NCBI GenBank assembly: GCA_016785955.1
Contig: JAEUWH010000008.1
Coordinates: 1-45,701 of the forward strand
Source of the DNA: Pseudobdellovibrionaceae bacterium
GTDB taxonomy: Bacteria > Bdellovibrionota > Bdellovibrionia > Bdellovibrionales > Bdellovibrionaceae
Direction: 5' to 3'
Length of the DNA stretch: 45,701 nt
Each line of letters begins with the position of its first letter. The stretch's first letter is position 1. Of the stretch, positions 7,574-16,298 are shown in pieces. Below the pieces are notes generated by a model. That model was not told the origin of the DNA and ran no database searches. It saw only the letters and a program-made list of their open reading frames with translations. The position numbers and the translations under genes were made by a program.

Positions 7574-8918
7574 TTTTAAAGAGCTTTACAGGAAATACGA
7601 TATTCCCGCGCCTCGGTACACCAGTTATCCGACGGTGCCCTTTTGGAGCGAGACGCCCACTCCGGCAGACTGGATCCAACATTTGCGTCGTGCTTTAAAG
7701 GGCGACCAGACTAGTTGGGCGCTGTACGTTCATCTGCCGTATTGTGAAACATTGTGTACATTCTGTGGTTGCAATACCTCGATCACGAAAGATCATGCGA
7801 AGGAAAGACCGTATGTGGATCTGGTGATCCGCGAACTTGATTTGTATTTACAAAATGTTCCTGAGCTTAAAACAAAACCGTTGCGGCAAATTCATTTTGG
7901 TGGAGGGTCGCCCACTTTTTTTTCGGCAGAGGCCTTGGGTGTACTTGTGGACGCTATTGACCAGCGGGTGAGGCGTGATTCGCATCACTTTGAGGGGGCG
8001 ATCGAGGTGGATCCGCGACGAACAAAGCATGAACAATTGCAGGCCTTAAAAAGGCGCGGGTTTAACCGTATCAGTTTGGGGGTTCAAGATTTTGATCCCG
8101 AGGTTCAACGTCTGGTGAATCGTATTCAGCCGTTTGAGCAAACGCAGCAAGTGACTCAATGGGCTCGTGATATGGGGTATGAGTCCGTCAATTTTGATTT
8201 AATTTATGGTTTGGCTAAACAAACGCCTGATTCGATCACGCGATCGGCTCAGTTAACGGTGGCTTTAAAACCTGATCGCATTGCTTTATACAGTTTAGCG
8301 ATCGTGCCGTGGATCAAGCCGCAGCAGCGATTATTCAAAGACGAGGATCTTCCCAAGGGGGAAGATAAACGAAAACTGTACGAGATTGCTCGGGCGATAC
8401 TGACGCAAAATGGATACGTGGAAATTGGTATGGATCATTTTGCTTTAAGCACGGATGCCCTGTATGAAAAGACGAAATCAAAACAATTACATCGGAATTT
8501 TATGGGTTATACCGATCAGAAGACGGATGTGTTGCTGGGCTTGGGTGTCAGCAGTATTTCAGAGACCCCAGAGTCATTTCATCAAAATGAAAAGGTGTTA
8601 AACCTGTACGAACAAAAGATATCTAAAAATGAAATTCCCACCCTGCGTGGGCATGTGCTGACTGATGAAGATAAAACGCAAAGATGGAAAATCCTTAAAT
8701 TTATGACTCAATTCGAAGTGCTCTTGTCGGCGGAAGAAAAAACAGCCGCAGAGATTTTTTTAAAAGAAATGATTTTGGATGGGTTGGTAGAGATTCAAGG
8801 TTCCACGCTGAAATTGACTGATCTGGGTCGGCCTTTTTTAAGGAATGCCGCGGTGTTTTTTGATTCTCGGCTTCAAAAATCGCAGCCGCAAACACGGATT
8901 TTTTCGCAGTCGATATGA
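7563..8918 (+). CDS. hemN: oxygen-independent coproporphyrinogen III oxidase (radical SAM)
   Basis: Radical-SAM enzyme that decarboxylates coproporphyrinogen III to protoporphyrinogen IX without oxygen. The HemN type is shown by PAPRYTSYPTVPFW at the N-terminus and the cluster motif CETLCTFCGC (Cys 61, 65, 68 and 70, i.e. CX3CX2CXC). HFGGGSPTFF, the SLGVQDFDPEVQ block and NFDLIYGLAKQT also support it. About 451 residues, the usual size. The chosen GTG at 7563 sits 7 bases after AAGGAG and overlaps hemE; an adjacent GTG at 7566 and a TTG at 7557 are alternatives. The stop overlaps the next start as ATGA. Confidence 0.95.
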   Translation: MVASFKELYRKYDIPAPRYTSYPTVPFWSETPTPADWIQHLRRALKGDQTSWALYVHLPYCETLCTFCGCNTSITKDHAKERPYVDLVIRELDLYLQNVPELKTKPLRQIHFGGGSPTFFSAEALGVLVDAIDQRVRRDSHHFEGAIEVDPRRTKHEQLQALKRRGFNRISLGVQDFDPEVQRLVNRIQPFEQTQQVTQWARDMGYESVNFDLIYGLAKQTPDSITRSAQLTVALKPDRIALYSLAIVPWIKPQQRLFKDEDLPKGEDKRKLYEIARAILTQNGYVEIGMDHFALSTDALYEKTKSKQLHRNFMGYTDQKTDVLLGLGVSSISETPESFHQNEKVLNLYEQKISKNEIPTLRGHVLTDEDKTQRWKILKFMTQFEVLLSAEEKTAAEIFLKEMILDGLVEIQGSTLKLTDLGRPFLRNAAVFFDSRLQKSQPQTRIFSQSI

Positions 8919-10159
8919 TTCGTATTATTGGAGCGGGATTTTCAGGTTTATCGCTGGCGTATCATTTTGTGAAACGAGGCTATGCCGTCACGTTGATTGA
9001 AAAATCGAATCGAGTGGGCGGCGTGATTCAATCTTCGCGGCAGAATCAAATGTTGGTCGAATCGGCGGCCAATGGATTTTTAGCGTCCGAGAAAATAGAA
9101 GAATTATTTGCAGACATCGGGGTGAAACCTCTGGAAACTCGCACGGAATCAAGAAAAAAGTATATATTTCGAGGGCGTCTTCGGCGCTGGCCTTTAAGTT
9201 TTTCCGAAACGATCATTTTAATCGGACGATTGGCGTGGGCGGTGGTGACGGGACGTCGAAAACCCCAGGCATACGAGACGCTGCACGCGTGGGCACAGCG
9301 AGTTCTTGGTAATGCGGGAGATGTATACCTTATTCAGCCGATGGTGAATGGTATCTTTGCCGAAAAAACAAATCTATTGAATGCTCAGCTTGTGCTGGGA
9401 GCCTTGTTTTATAAGAAGAAGAAAAAATCCAAGCGAGGGTTACTCAGCGCGGCCGGTGGTATGGATGAAGTCATGCAAAAAATAAAAGACTACCTTGTAA
9501 GCCATAACGTACGCATCGAGTTTGAAAAAGATCCCTTTTTAGACGAGTCGATTTTGCAACATAATACTTTTTTAGCAACAAACTTTCAAACCGCTTATTC
9601 TGTTCTCTGTCATTCCAGTTTATTAAATACAGTCTCTAAAACAGATGGATTGAGATCGTTATCTTTGGTGCGGGTGACATTAAACTTTAAAAAAGTGACG
9701 GACGAGATTGACGGGTTTGGAGTTTTATTTCCCAATGTAGAAAATTTTAATGCGATTGGGGTGCTGGCCAACACCAAGATTTTCGAGCATCGAGGCGAGT
9801 ACAACGAAAGCTGGATTTTTTCAAATTCAACCCAGCCTCATTTGTTGAGCTGGTCAGATGAGCAAATCAAAGACAAGATCAGTCTCGATCGACAACGATT
9901 GTTTAAATCTGTCTTTGAGATCAAGGATATGACTGTTCATCGCTGGCCCGACGTTATCCCCAGTTACAATCATGATTTGAAGCAGTTTCTGGATGAACAC
10001 TCGTCGTTAACTCAAAACATTACGGGAAATTTTTTGGGGGTTTTGGGATTGACGGGTATTCACGAGCGCAATGCGGCGTTGGTGGAAAAATACATGAGGA
10101 CCGAAAAAGCATCCGGGCTTCAAAGCGCCCATCCAGAAAAAAATCGAGAAAAAATATGA
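8915..10159 (+). CDS. hemG: FAD-dependent protoporphyrinogen oxidase (HemG/HemY class)
   Basis: Oxidises protoporphyrinogen IX to protoporphyrin IX. The N-terminus has the dinucleotide-binding fold IIGAGFSGLSLAYHF followed by the acidic end LIEKSNRVGGVI, as in the PPOX/monoamine-oxidase superfamily. Further PPOX-like blocks are FRGRLRRWPLS, PMVNGIFAEKTNLLNAQ and GGMDEVMQKI. The length of 414 residues is slightly short for the family (about 450-470), with a charged tail. It overlaps hemN and hemH by ATGA at each end, so its place between HemN and HemH in the pathway is mirrored in the operon. The flavin enzyme is usually called HemY or HemG depending on the naming school. The usual FAD-type PPOX uses oxygen, while HemN upstream does not. 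Confidence 0.88.
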   Translation: MIRIIGAGFSGLSLAYHFVKRGYAVTLIEKSNRVGGVIQSSRQNQMLVESAANGFLASEKIEELFADIGVKPLETRTESRKKYIFRGRLRRWPLSFSETIILIGRLAWAVVTGRRKPQAYETLHAWAQRVLGNAGDVYLIQPMVNGIFAEKTNLLNAQLVLGALFYKKKKKSKRGLLSAAGGMDEVMQKIKDYLVSHNVRIEFEKDPFLDESILQHNTFLATNFQTAYSVLCHSSLLNTVSKTDGLRSLSLVRVTLNFKKVTDEIDGFGVLFPNVENFNAIGVLANTKIFEHRGEYNESWIFSNSTQPHLLSWSDEQIKDKISLDRQRLFKSVFEIKDMTVHRWPDVIPSYNHDLKQFLDEHSSLTQNITGNFLGVLGLTGIHERNAALVEKYMRTEKASGLQSAHPEKNREKI

Positions 10160-11178
10160 AAAAGGCAGTGATTCTGAATAACATCGGGTCTCCCGATGGT
10201 CCAGACACTCGATCGGTGCGGGTTTATCTTCGAGAGTTTCTTATGGACCCTGGGGTGATCGAACTTCCTTATGTGTTCCGGTTTATATTAGTTTATTTGA
10301 TCATCACGCCTTTTCGGGCAGCGAAATCTGCAGAAAAATATAAAAAAATATGGCAGCCGCAGGGATCGCCATTGGTTTCCATGACTCGGTCTATAGCTCA
10401 AAAAATGCGGGCGGCCTGTGATACGATTGCGGTGGAGACGGGGATGATTTTTCAAAATCCGTCAATTAAAACTGCCATTCAAAAACTGTTGGACGAAAAC
10501 CCAGATCTGGAAAAATTATATTTTATTCCCATGTATCCGCAGTTTTCTGCGGCCACGACCGAAGCCAGTCTTAAAAAATTTCGTGAAATTTGGAACAGAT
10601 ACTTTCATCATTATAAATCCATTCAGTTGTACGCGATGAGGCCGTTTTATGACTGTGATTTTTTTATCAATCCCTATGTTGAAAAAATTAAAAAACAAGA
10701 TTTAACCCGCTACGATGCCATTTTGTTTTCTTATCATGGGTTGCCGCAAAAGGCGATTCTCAAGAATCCGCACTGCCAATTGAATAACCATTGCTGCGAT
10801 CAGGGGCTGAAGAATAATTGTTATCGCAGCCAATGTATGGCTACGACTCGCGCCATTTTAAAGGCTCTAGACACAGGCCTTGCGGCGCACACAACCTTTC
10901 AATCTCGCTTGGGTCGGGGCGAGTGGATTCGGCCTTACACCGATGAGAAAATCATTGAATTGGTACACGCCGGAGTAAAACGAATTTTGGTGTTAAGCCC
11001 GGCATTCACCGTGGATTGTCTAGAGACTTTAGAGGAAATTCAGATCGAACTCCGGGGGCTTTTTTTGACCCACGGGGGAGAGGTGTTTGATTATGTACCA
11101 TGTTTGAACGATGACAGTTCCTGGTGTCGGGATTTATCTTTATTGGTAGAGTCGGAAAAACATTTCGATCGACTATAG
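10156..11178 (+). CDS. hemH: ferrochelatase with internal cysteine cluster
   Basis: Inserts Fe2+ into protoporphyrin IX, the last step of the cluster. Seen are the N-terminal LNNIGSPDGPDTRSVRVYLREFLMD, active-site His 194 in SYHGLPQ, and Glu 290 in VDCLETLEEI. Between residues 207 and 227 there are five cysteines (207, 213, 214, 222, 227) in NPHC...NHCC...NNCYRSQC. Some bacterial ferrochelatases hold a [2Fe-2S] cluster through cysteines in this internal region, so a cluster is plausible. The 340-residue length is normal. It is the last gene of the overlapping hem operon; the next gene begins 95 bp later. Confidence 0.95.
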   Translation: MKKAVILNNIGSPDGPDTRSVRVYLREFLMDPGVIELPYVFRFILVYLIITPFRAAKSAEKYKKIWQPQGSPLVSMTRSIAQKMRAACDTIAVETGMIFQNPSIKTAIQKLLDENPDLEKLYFIPMYPQFSAATTEASLKKFREIWNRYFHHYKSIQLYAMRPFYDCDFFINPYVEKIKKQDLTRYDAILFSYHGLPQKAILKNPHCQLNNHCCDQGLKNNCYRSQCMATTRAILKALDTGLAAHTTFQSRLGRGEWIRPYTDEKIIELVHAGVKRILVLSPAFTVDCLETLEEIQIELRGLFLTHGGEVFDYVPCLNDDSSWCRDLSLLVESEKHFDRL

Positions 11179-11273
11179 TCCAGTTCCCAAGATCGAGTTT
11201 AAAGTTTTCTCATATTAATCCGAAACAGATTATGTAAAAATAATATTGTAACTAGTTTTAATACGAGGATGCT

Positions 11274-13334
11274 ATGCCAAAATATGTTTTAAAATCTTTC
11301 CTTGCTGGATTTTTTTCCGTGACATTCACCGTGTCGCCGTTCGCGATGGCAGCGAATCAGACGGAAATAGATAATGTGAAAAAACTAGTTAAAGCCACGC
11401 CCATGACGGGAAGTAAAAGCTATATTGATTTTTACACTGATCTTTCTAAGAAATATCCCAAAGCGGACAAATTTGTACTCAAACAACTGGCGCGCATGTT
11501 TGGCAATGAAAAGCTTCCTAAAACACAAGTTCAGGAGTTTAAATACAAAGGCCAGTCCGCACTAAAAATGATGGTGACTAGAAATAATCAAACCATCGTG
11601 TTTGAAATACTTAATAACGGCAATGAGGTCATGAAGATTGATGGCGTGTTATTTACCAAAGAGGACACAAAAAATCGCCAAGCATATGATAAGCGCCTAA
11701 AAACTGTTCCCGCCTTTGCTAAAATATACTCTGAATTGAAAAAAAATGTATTCAGCAAAAGTCATGTGCCCACCAGCGAACAATGGGCTCGTTTGGGAAT
11801 AGGGCAACGAGCTGAATACTATCTGCGTTTCCGCGAATTACTTGAAGCCGCATACAAAGTTCATAATACACCCGCATTTCAAGTGACATCGACGGACACA
11901 TATAAGTCCTTTGAAGACTTCATTCAAAAAGCCTTCATCGGTCAAGAGGCCTATGCGGATATGACCGTTATTGGCGGCAGCGGTGGATCTGCCCCAAAAC
12001 CAGCAGCCCCGACCGCGTCACCCCAGACTGTTAGTGGTAAAGAGGCTGCTGTGGCTCAAGAAAAAGCCAAAACTCTTGCCGAGGAGATTGGGTATAATGC
12101 TGCTGACGATTTTCGAGGGGCCGACGAGGAGTACGGACCAAGTTGCATCGTTGGCGGGTATTCGATGGAATGGAAAAAAAGTAGCAATGGAACGTACTCC
12201 TGCCCTTGGAATGGCGGCAAGGGAAATCGTGAGTTTTTTCAACGATCTAAGTTTTCCAAAGAGTGTAATAACCCCAATCTCATCGCATGTAACCCGGTGG
12301 TGTATGGATTTACTCAAGAGGGTAAACCACATTGTATCGACACTTCAGATAAAAACACATTCAACAGGGCTACTCATGGAGATGGCCCATGTGAGAAGAA
12401 GTCCCCTTTAAAAACTGCGGACGACAAAAAAGCGTTCTTGATGGGAATAATGAAACGTGCAAAAATTGGAAAAGAGGATTTACTTGAAGTTAAAGACGGG
12501 GTTCTTTATTCTAAAGATGCAAATTTTCATGCAAAAATCATGAAGGAACTTCGAGAGCCACTTTTAAAGTACATTAAGTCCGCCGAAAAAATCTGCTCGA
12601 TTGCTGAAACAGATAGTAACAATAAGCCAACAAAATATAAATACAGTGATGATGCTCGTAGAAAAAAAGGCATTAAAATCGGCACGGATCCCGCTTTACA
12701 GGACGGCGCCTGTGACGGTTTGATGAAGCGAGCTTGGGCTGTTGAAGACCTATTAACGATCGCACCCTCTGTGTCAATCGCCAAGGCCTGTGACGGATGG
12801 GGGCCAGAAGGTAGTTTTGAGGAAGTCCCCGGCGCTAACGGAGCTTCCGCAACTTGCAAATGTAAAGATGGACAAGCCGCTACAGATAAATGTTGTCCTC
12901 CCAGCAAACCAGCCACCGGTGTACCAGCGGCGGCACCATCTTCTTTGCCACAAGAGGAGGTGGCGGCGACTGTCGCCGGAGCAACAACTGCCGACAGTGC
13001 AGATTGTGGGGATTGGCAGAATCGGGTTACCTTTGCGGGCTCGTGTTCGTGGGGAATGTCGGACGTGCTTACGGGACTGGGGCTTCTTTTAGGTGGTTCC
13101 TGCATCATTGACCTTGTGGGAGACACTCATATTCTTGGAAATGCCTGCAATAGCCATAATAAGAAAAGATCAAATCCCGCCTATGTGGATCCTGCGCCGA
13201 CTCCGGTAAATCCAGAGCCTACGCAGCCAACTGATCCAACACCGGCACCGCCCCTGACCAGCGAAACAACCAATCAAACGGCTCCGGCACCAGTCATTGA
13301 CTCTGCTCAGCCCATCCCGGCAGCACCGAGGTAA
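11274..13334 (+). CDS. large exported cysteine-rich protein of unknown function
   Basis: No family recognised. A signal peptide (residues 1-27, ending AMAA) directs export; the start ATG follows an ACGAGGA ribosome-binding site. The first 220 residues are lysine-rich and mainly helical in appearance. After a Gly/Pro/Ala linker (about 232-262) the remainder holds about 17 cysteines, some in tight groups such as CKC and KCC, suggesting disulfides in the periplasm or outside the cell. Near residues 600-620 there is a hydrophobic Gly/Leu stretch (VLTGLGLLLGG). The last 55 residues are Pro/Thr-rich repeats of the PxPTxP type, like a wall- or surface-spanning tail. The RDD membrane protein starts 2 bases after its stop, so the two are probably co-expressed. 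Confidence 0.75.
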   Translation: MPKYVLKSFLAGFFSVTFTVSPFAMAANQTEIDNVKKLVKATPMTGSKSYIDFYTDLSKKYPKADKFVLKQLARMFGNEKLPKTQVQEFKYKGQSALKMMVTRNNQTIVFEILNNGNEVMKIDGVLFTKEDTKNRQAYDKRLKTVPAFAKIYSELKKNVFSKSHVPTSEQWARLGIGQRAEYYLRFRELLEAAYKVHNTPAFQVTSTDTYKSFEDFIQKAFIGQEAYADMTVIGGSGGSAPKPAAPTASPQTVSGKEAAVAQEKAKTLAEEIGYNAADDFRGADEEYGPSCIVGGYSMEWKKSSNGTYSCPWNGGKGNREFFQRSKFSKECNNPNLIACNPVVYGFTQEGKPHCIDTSDKNTFNRATHGDGPCEKKSPLKTADDKKAFLMGIMKRAKIGKEDLLEVKDGVLYSKDANFHAKIMKELREPLLKYIKSAEKICSIAETDSNNKPTKYKYSDDARRKKGIKIGTDPALQDGACDGLMKRAWAVEDLLTIAPSVSIAKACDGWGPEGSFEEVPGANGASATCKCKDGQAATDKCCPPSKPATGVPAAAPSSLPQEEVAATVAGATTADSADCGDWQNRVTFAGSCSWGMSDVLTGLGLLLGGSCIIDLVGDTHILGNACNSHNKKRSNPAYVDPAPTPVNPEPTQPTDPTPAPPLTSETTNQTAPAPVIDSAQPIPAAPR

Positions 13335-13336
13335 GT

Positions 13337-13864
13337 TTGGATATCGTCCGCGAGCCGGTTACTAAAGAAAGCCGCACAATAGAAGATAGATCTGTGAATC
13401 AACGGATCTATCAAGAGTTAGGCTTTATGAGTGGCTCGCATAAACGCAAAGGGCGCCGCCTGATTGAATTTCAAATTTTAAGCGCGTTGGTGGATTCGTT
13501 GCTGATTTTGGCGATCAGTTTATTCGTGTGTTTTTTATACCTAATTTCTCTTAAAACTGATTTAGCTCAGTTCTTGCCGCATAAAATTTATTTCGTTGAG
13601 CTTTTTGGAGTTATCTTTTTATGGATTCAATTCTGCTACTTGGTTGTCTTAAGAACATTCAGTGGGGCAACCTTTGGCGAGAAAGTTTTCGATGTACGTT
13701 TGGGCATTTTTCAGGAGCGATATTTATTGTCGTATCCTTTTCGAGTGATCTACAGAACATTCATTATTTATCTTTTTGGCATCGTCACGTTGCCGATATT
13801 GTCTTGGTTTTTCAAACGAGATCTTGCCGGTGAAATTTCTGGTTTAAAAATTACGTCTAATTGA
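13337..13864 (+). CDS. RDD-family integral membrane protein
   Basis: The RDD family has three helices with conserved Arg and Asp residues. Here RRLIEFQILSALVDSLLI is the first helix with Arg and Asp. FSGATFGEKVFDVRLG corresponds to the family GxTlGkrllgirV block. KRDLAGEISGLKI corresponds to the C-terminal Asp/Gly motif. Three hydrophobic segments lie at about 50-72, 87-108 and 130-152. The TTG start at 13337 is supported by GAGG five bases upstream and by the 2-nt gap after the preceding gene; a Met at residue 31 is the alternative. Function unknown; its job may be tied to the cysteine-rich protein. Confidence 0.75.
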   Translation: MDIVREPVTKESRTIEDRSVNQRIYQELGFMSGSHKRKGRRLIEFQILSALVDSLLILAISLFVCFLYLISLKTDLAQFLPHKIYFVELFGVIFLWIQFCYLVVLRTFSGATFGEKVFDVRLGIFQERYLLSYPFRVIYRTFIIYLFGIVTLPILSWFFKRDLAGEISGLKITSN

Positions 13865-13925
13865 TCATCTTAAATTGATCATCTCAATCAGTCTTGATTC
13901 ATTTCATTTCTTGATTCATGTGCGG

Positions 13926-15026
13926 CTACGTGGCTTTTTTAAAAAAACTGACAATTTCAAAATGTGCGGAATGAGGAAATTGATCGAACAAAGTCGCCTG
14001 GACCAGTTGAAATCCCTGCGTATCCAATTTTTCAGCATCACGGATAAAACTATCTAAGTGGCAAGATATATAAATCACATCGGTGGCCATGACGTCCCGA
14101 TCAAACAGCGAACCCACACCACTGCGGGCCGGATTCACAAAGTATAATCGCGTGGCGGCCTCGTGGATTTCCTGACTCAAAAACAGCTGTACAGTTTCGA
14201 TTATTTTTACATGGTGGCTCAAGCTTAAGTCCGCCAGGTTTTGTCGAAGAGGCAATAGATTGCGCCGATCGTTTTCAATGGCCAACACCTCCCGGGACAA
14301 CTCGGTTAAAAACAACGTAAAGTTACCCGTGCCACTGCCAAATTCAATGATCTGATCAAAGCGTAAAGGATGCAGATACTTTTTAACCAACTGAATCATG
14401 TGTACATTTAATATTGGGTTAGTTTGCGTGAACGAGCTGATCAAGGTCTTCAGGGGAACTGATTTGTTTTCGTACTCTGTGGCAAACCAAGGATATGGGA
14501 TGGGGTCGACAAACTTTATTTGATCTTCTTGAATGACTTGCTTTCCCTTTTGTCCCATCTCGATAACAATTCCTTGGTCGATTAAGGATGGCAATAGGGT
14601 GGGGGCGGAAAGAATGGTCTTGATGTCCACATTGGCCAGATCTAGCCAAAGTCCGCGTTTACCATCAGGAGCCACCCGAAAGCGCATGGAGCCCTTTTGA
14701 ATGGGCCAATCTAATTTACCCACCATTTGCGCAAATTCATTCAGTTCACGAGTCTGTAACGTGCATTCTTCGATCGCTAAAAACTGGCGCTCAGCCGTGT
14801 ACCAACCCAGCTGGCCGTTTTGGAAAATAAAATCACTGCGGGTGCGATAGTGATCAAATACTGGGAAAACAAATTCATACTGGGTGTTTTTTCGGGCCGC
14901 AGGGGAAAGATGATTTTCCAACCGATCTAAAAACATTTTCTTTTTATGATTTTTCTGCTGTTCGTATTCCATCCCACCCAGCGGGCATCCACGACAGACT
15001 TCAAGATATTTACAATTGAGGCTCAT
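13926..15026 (-). CDS. RNA (uracil-5-)-methyltransferase-like protein (TrmA/RlmCD family)
   Basis: The N-terminus has CKYLEVCRGC (Cys 5, 11, 14) with a fourth Cys in IEECTL, the CX5CX2C...C pattern that holds a [4Fe-4S] cluster in RlmD-type enzymes. The methyltransferase half shows SFTQTNP, the SAM loop IEFGSGTGNFTL, FVNPARSGVG (family DPPRxG) and the catalytic cysteine (Cys 322) in YISCHLDSF. FPHSAHFE carries the general base Glu. Two departures are visible: SCN(P) has become SCHL, and DPPR has become NPAR. It probably forms m5U in rRNA or tRNA; the target is unknown. The start overlaps the upstream kinase gene by 17 nt. Bases 14035-14055 of this gene recur exactly at 20533-20553. Confidence 0.82.
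   Translation of the reverse strand: MSLNCKYLEVCRGCPLGGMEYEQQKNHKKKMFLDRLENHLSPAARKNTQYEFVFPVFDHYRTRSDFIFQNGQLGWYTAERQFLAIEECTLQTRELNEFAQMVGKLDWPIQKGSMRFRVAPDGKRGLWLDLANVDIKTILSAPTLLPSLIDQGIVIEMGQKGKQVIQEDQIKFVDPIPYPWFATEYENKSVPLKTLISSFTQTNPILNVHMIQLVKKYLHPLRFDQIIEFGSGTGNFTLFLTELSREVLAIENDRRNLLPLRQNLADLSLSHHVKIIETVQLFLSQEIHEAATRLYFVNPARSGVGSLFDRDVMATDVIYISCHLDSFIRDAEKLDTQGFQLVQATLFDQFPHSAHFEIVSFFKKAT
14035..14055 (+). repeat. 21-bp exact repeat, copy 1 (inside the methyltransferase gene)
   Basis: Begins GCATCACGGATAAAACTA on the plus strand; antisense to codons for DSFIRDA beside the catalytic cysteine. The identical 21 bases occur at 20533-20553 in non-coding DNA. Flanks on either side do not match. 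Confidence 0.8.
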
Positions 15027-16260
15027 TGTTTAACAATCGCATATAGGGCAGCTCGATGACAAACTCTGTGTTCTTAGCATCGGCATTGTAAAACAACCGA
15101 CCCTCATGATTTTCCACAATTGATTTTGACAGACTCAGCCCCAAACCTGTTCCTTTGCCACGTTCTTTAGTCGTGTAAAAGGGGTTCATGATCTTGGCTG
15201 CAACGTCAGCCGCCAAGCCGGATCCAGAATCACGCACAATAATATTTAAATGATCATTTTGAATTTTATATTCGATCTCGATCCATTTATCAGAAAGATC
15301 CTTAATGGCATCCAGCGAGTTGATGATCAAGTTCAACAGGACTTGAATCATCTGCGTATCGTAAACCGAAATTTCCACATCAAAGACAGATTTCACAACC
15401 TTGAGGGCTATATCGTTTTTCTTGAGTCGCTCTTGGCAAAGTTCTAACGAGTCCGAAATCACCTTGGACAGTGTCGTCGATGTCTTTCGGTGATCGCCAC
15501 TGTATGCAAAATGTCGCAAGCCATTTATAATTTTGACAATTCTTTCAATAGTTTGGTTGATTTTAACAATAGATTCCGCGATGTCTGGATTTAACAAATT
15601 TTTTTTAGCTAAATTCTTTTCCAAACTCCCCACTCGAGACACCACGATAGTCAGGGGATTATTAATTTCATGAGCAATGCCAACAGCGACCTCGCCCAAA
15701 GTGGCCATTTTACCGGCTTGCATATGTGCTCGTTTTTCTTGCTCTAAAGATAGGCTTTTCTCCTGAACTTTATCCTCAAGATTTTGGTTTAACTCCATCA
15801 AAGTATCGATCGCATTATTTCTAATATTGAACTCTAAAACTTTTAAAAGTCTTTTAGCAACGATATAAAAATAGGGCATGCGCCGCTGCCAAAAGACGTG
15901 GTCGCAGGTTTTAGGGGCGGCAATGGATAGGCAACCACTGAATGTATTGTCTACAAATAAGGGAATGAGTACACGTTTTTGAGCCGCTGTTTCAAAAACA
16001 TAGTAAGGTCTTGACCGAGAGCGCAGCAAAGACTCAAATTTAAATTGTGAAAGAGCATGATCAAACACGACAAGTTGCTTGCCTTTTTTTCGATATATTT
16101 TAATTTCATTTTTTCGAACATTCACCGACCAAAAGGCAATTTTAAATTCCGGAAAGAAAAAACGACATTCTAAAAGTGTCGTCAGGATAGGCTCAGAAAA
16201 CTCATGGACATTTTCGCGAGTGTCAAACAGACGAGTTAGAAAATTATGCCATTTATTCAT
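15010..16260 (-). CDS. soluble histidine kinase with N-terminal GAF-like region
   Basis: A 416-residue kinase without membrane segments. Residues about 20-140 look like a GAF-type sensor (FWSVNVRKNEIKIYRKKGK, RVLIPLFVDNTFSGCLSIA). A coiled coil at about 150-185 leads into the DHp helix MATLGEVAVGIAHEINNPLTIV with His 197. The ATPase domain has NLIINSLDAI, VRDSGSGLA, the F box NPFYTTKERGKGTGLGLSLSKSIVE, and ends in a family-typical strand. This is the NtrB/HK4-like subgroup that keeps the HEINNPL signature. No response regulator is adjacent, so the partner is elsewhere. It overlaps the methyltransferase gene by 17 nt. Confidence 0.9.
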   Translation of the reverse strand: MNKWHNFLTRLFDTRENVHEFSEPILTTLLECRFFFPEFKIAFWSVNVRKNEIKIYRKKGKQLVVFDHALSQFKFESLLRSRSRPYYVFETAAQKRVLIPLFVDNTFSGCLSIAAPKTCDHVFWQRRMPYFYIVAKRLLKVLEFNIRNNAIDTLMELNQNLEDKVQEKSLSLEQEKRAHMQAGKMATLGEVAVGIAHEINNPLTIVVSRVGSLEKNLAKKNLLNPDIAESIVKINQTIERIVKIINGLRHFAYSGDHRKTSTTLSKVISDSLELCQERLKKNDIALKVVKSVFDVEISVYDTQMIQVLLNLIINSLDAIKDLSDKWIEIEYKIQNDHLNIIVRDSGSGLAADVAAKIMNPFYTTKERGKGTGLGLSLSKSIVENHEGRLFYNADAKNTEFVIELPYMRLLNNEPQL

Positions 16261-16298
16261 TCCGATTCAGTGTAACCTTTTTTTTATTAAATACTAGC

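Noticed and set aside
12018-13126. Long open frames antisense to or out of frame with the cysteine-rich protein
   Set aside because: They are shadows of a gene with a clear signal peptide, ribosome-binding site and coherent composition.
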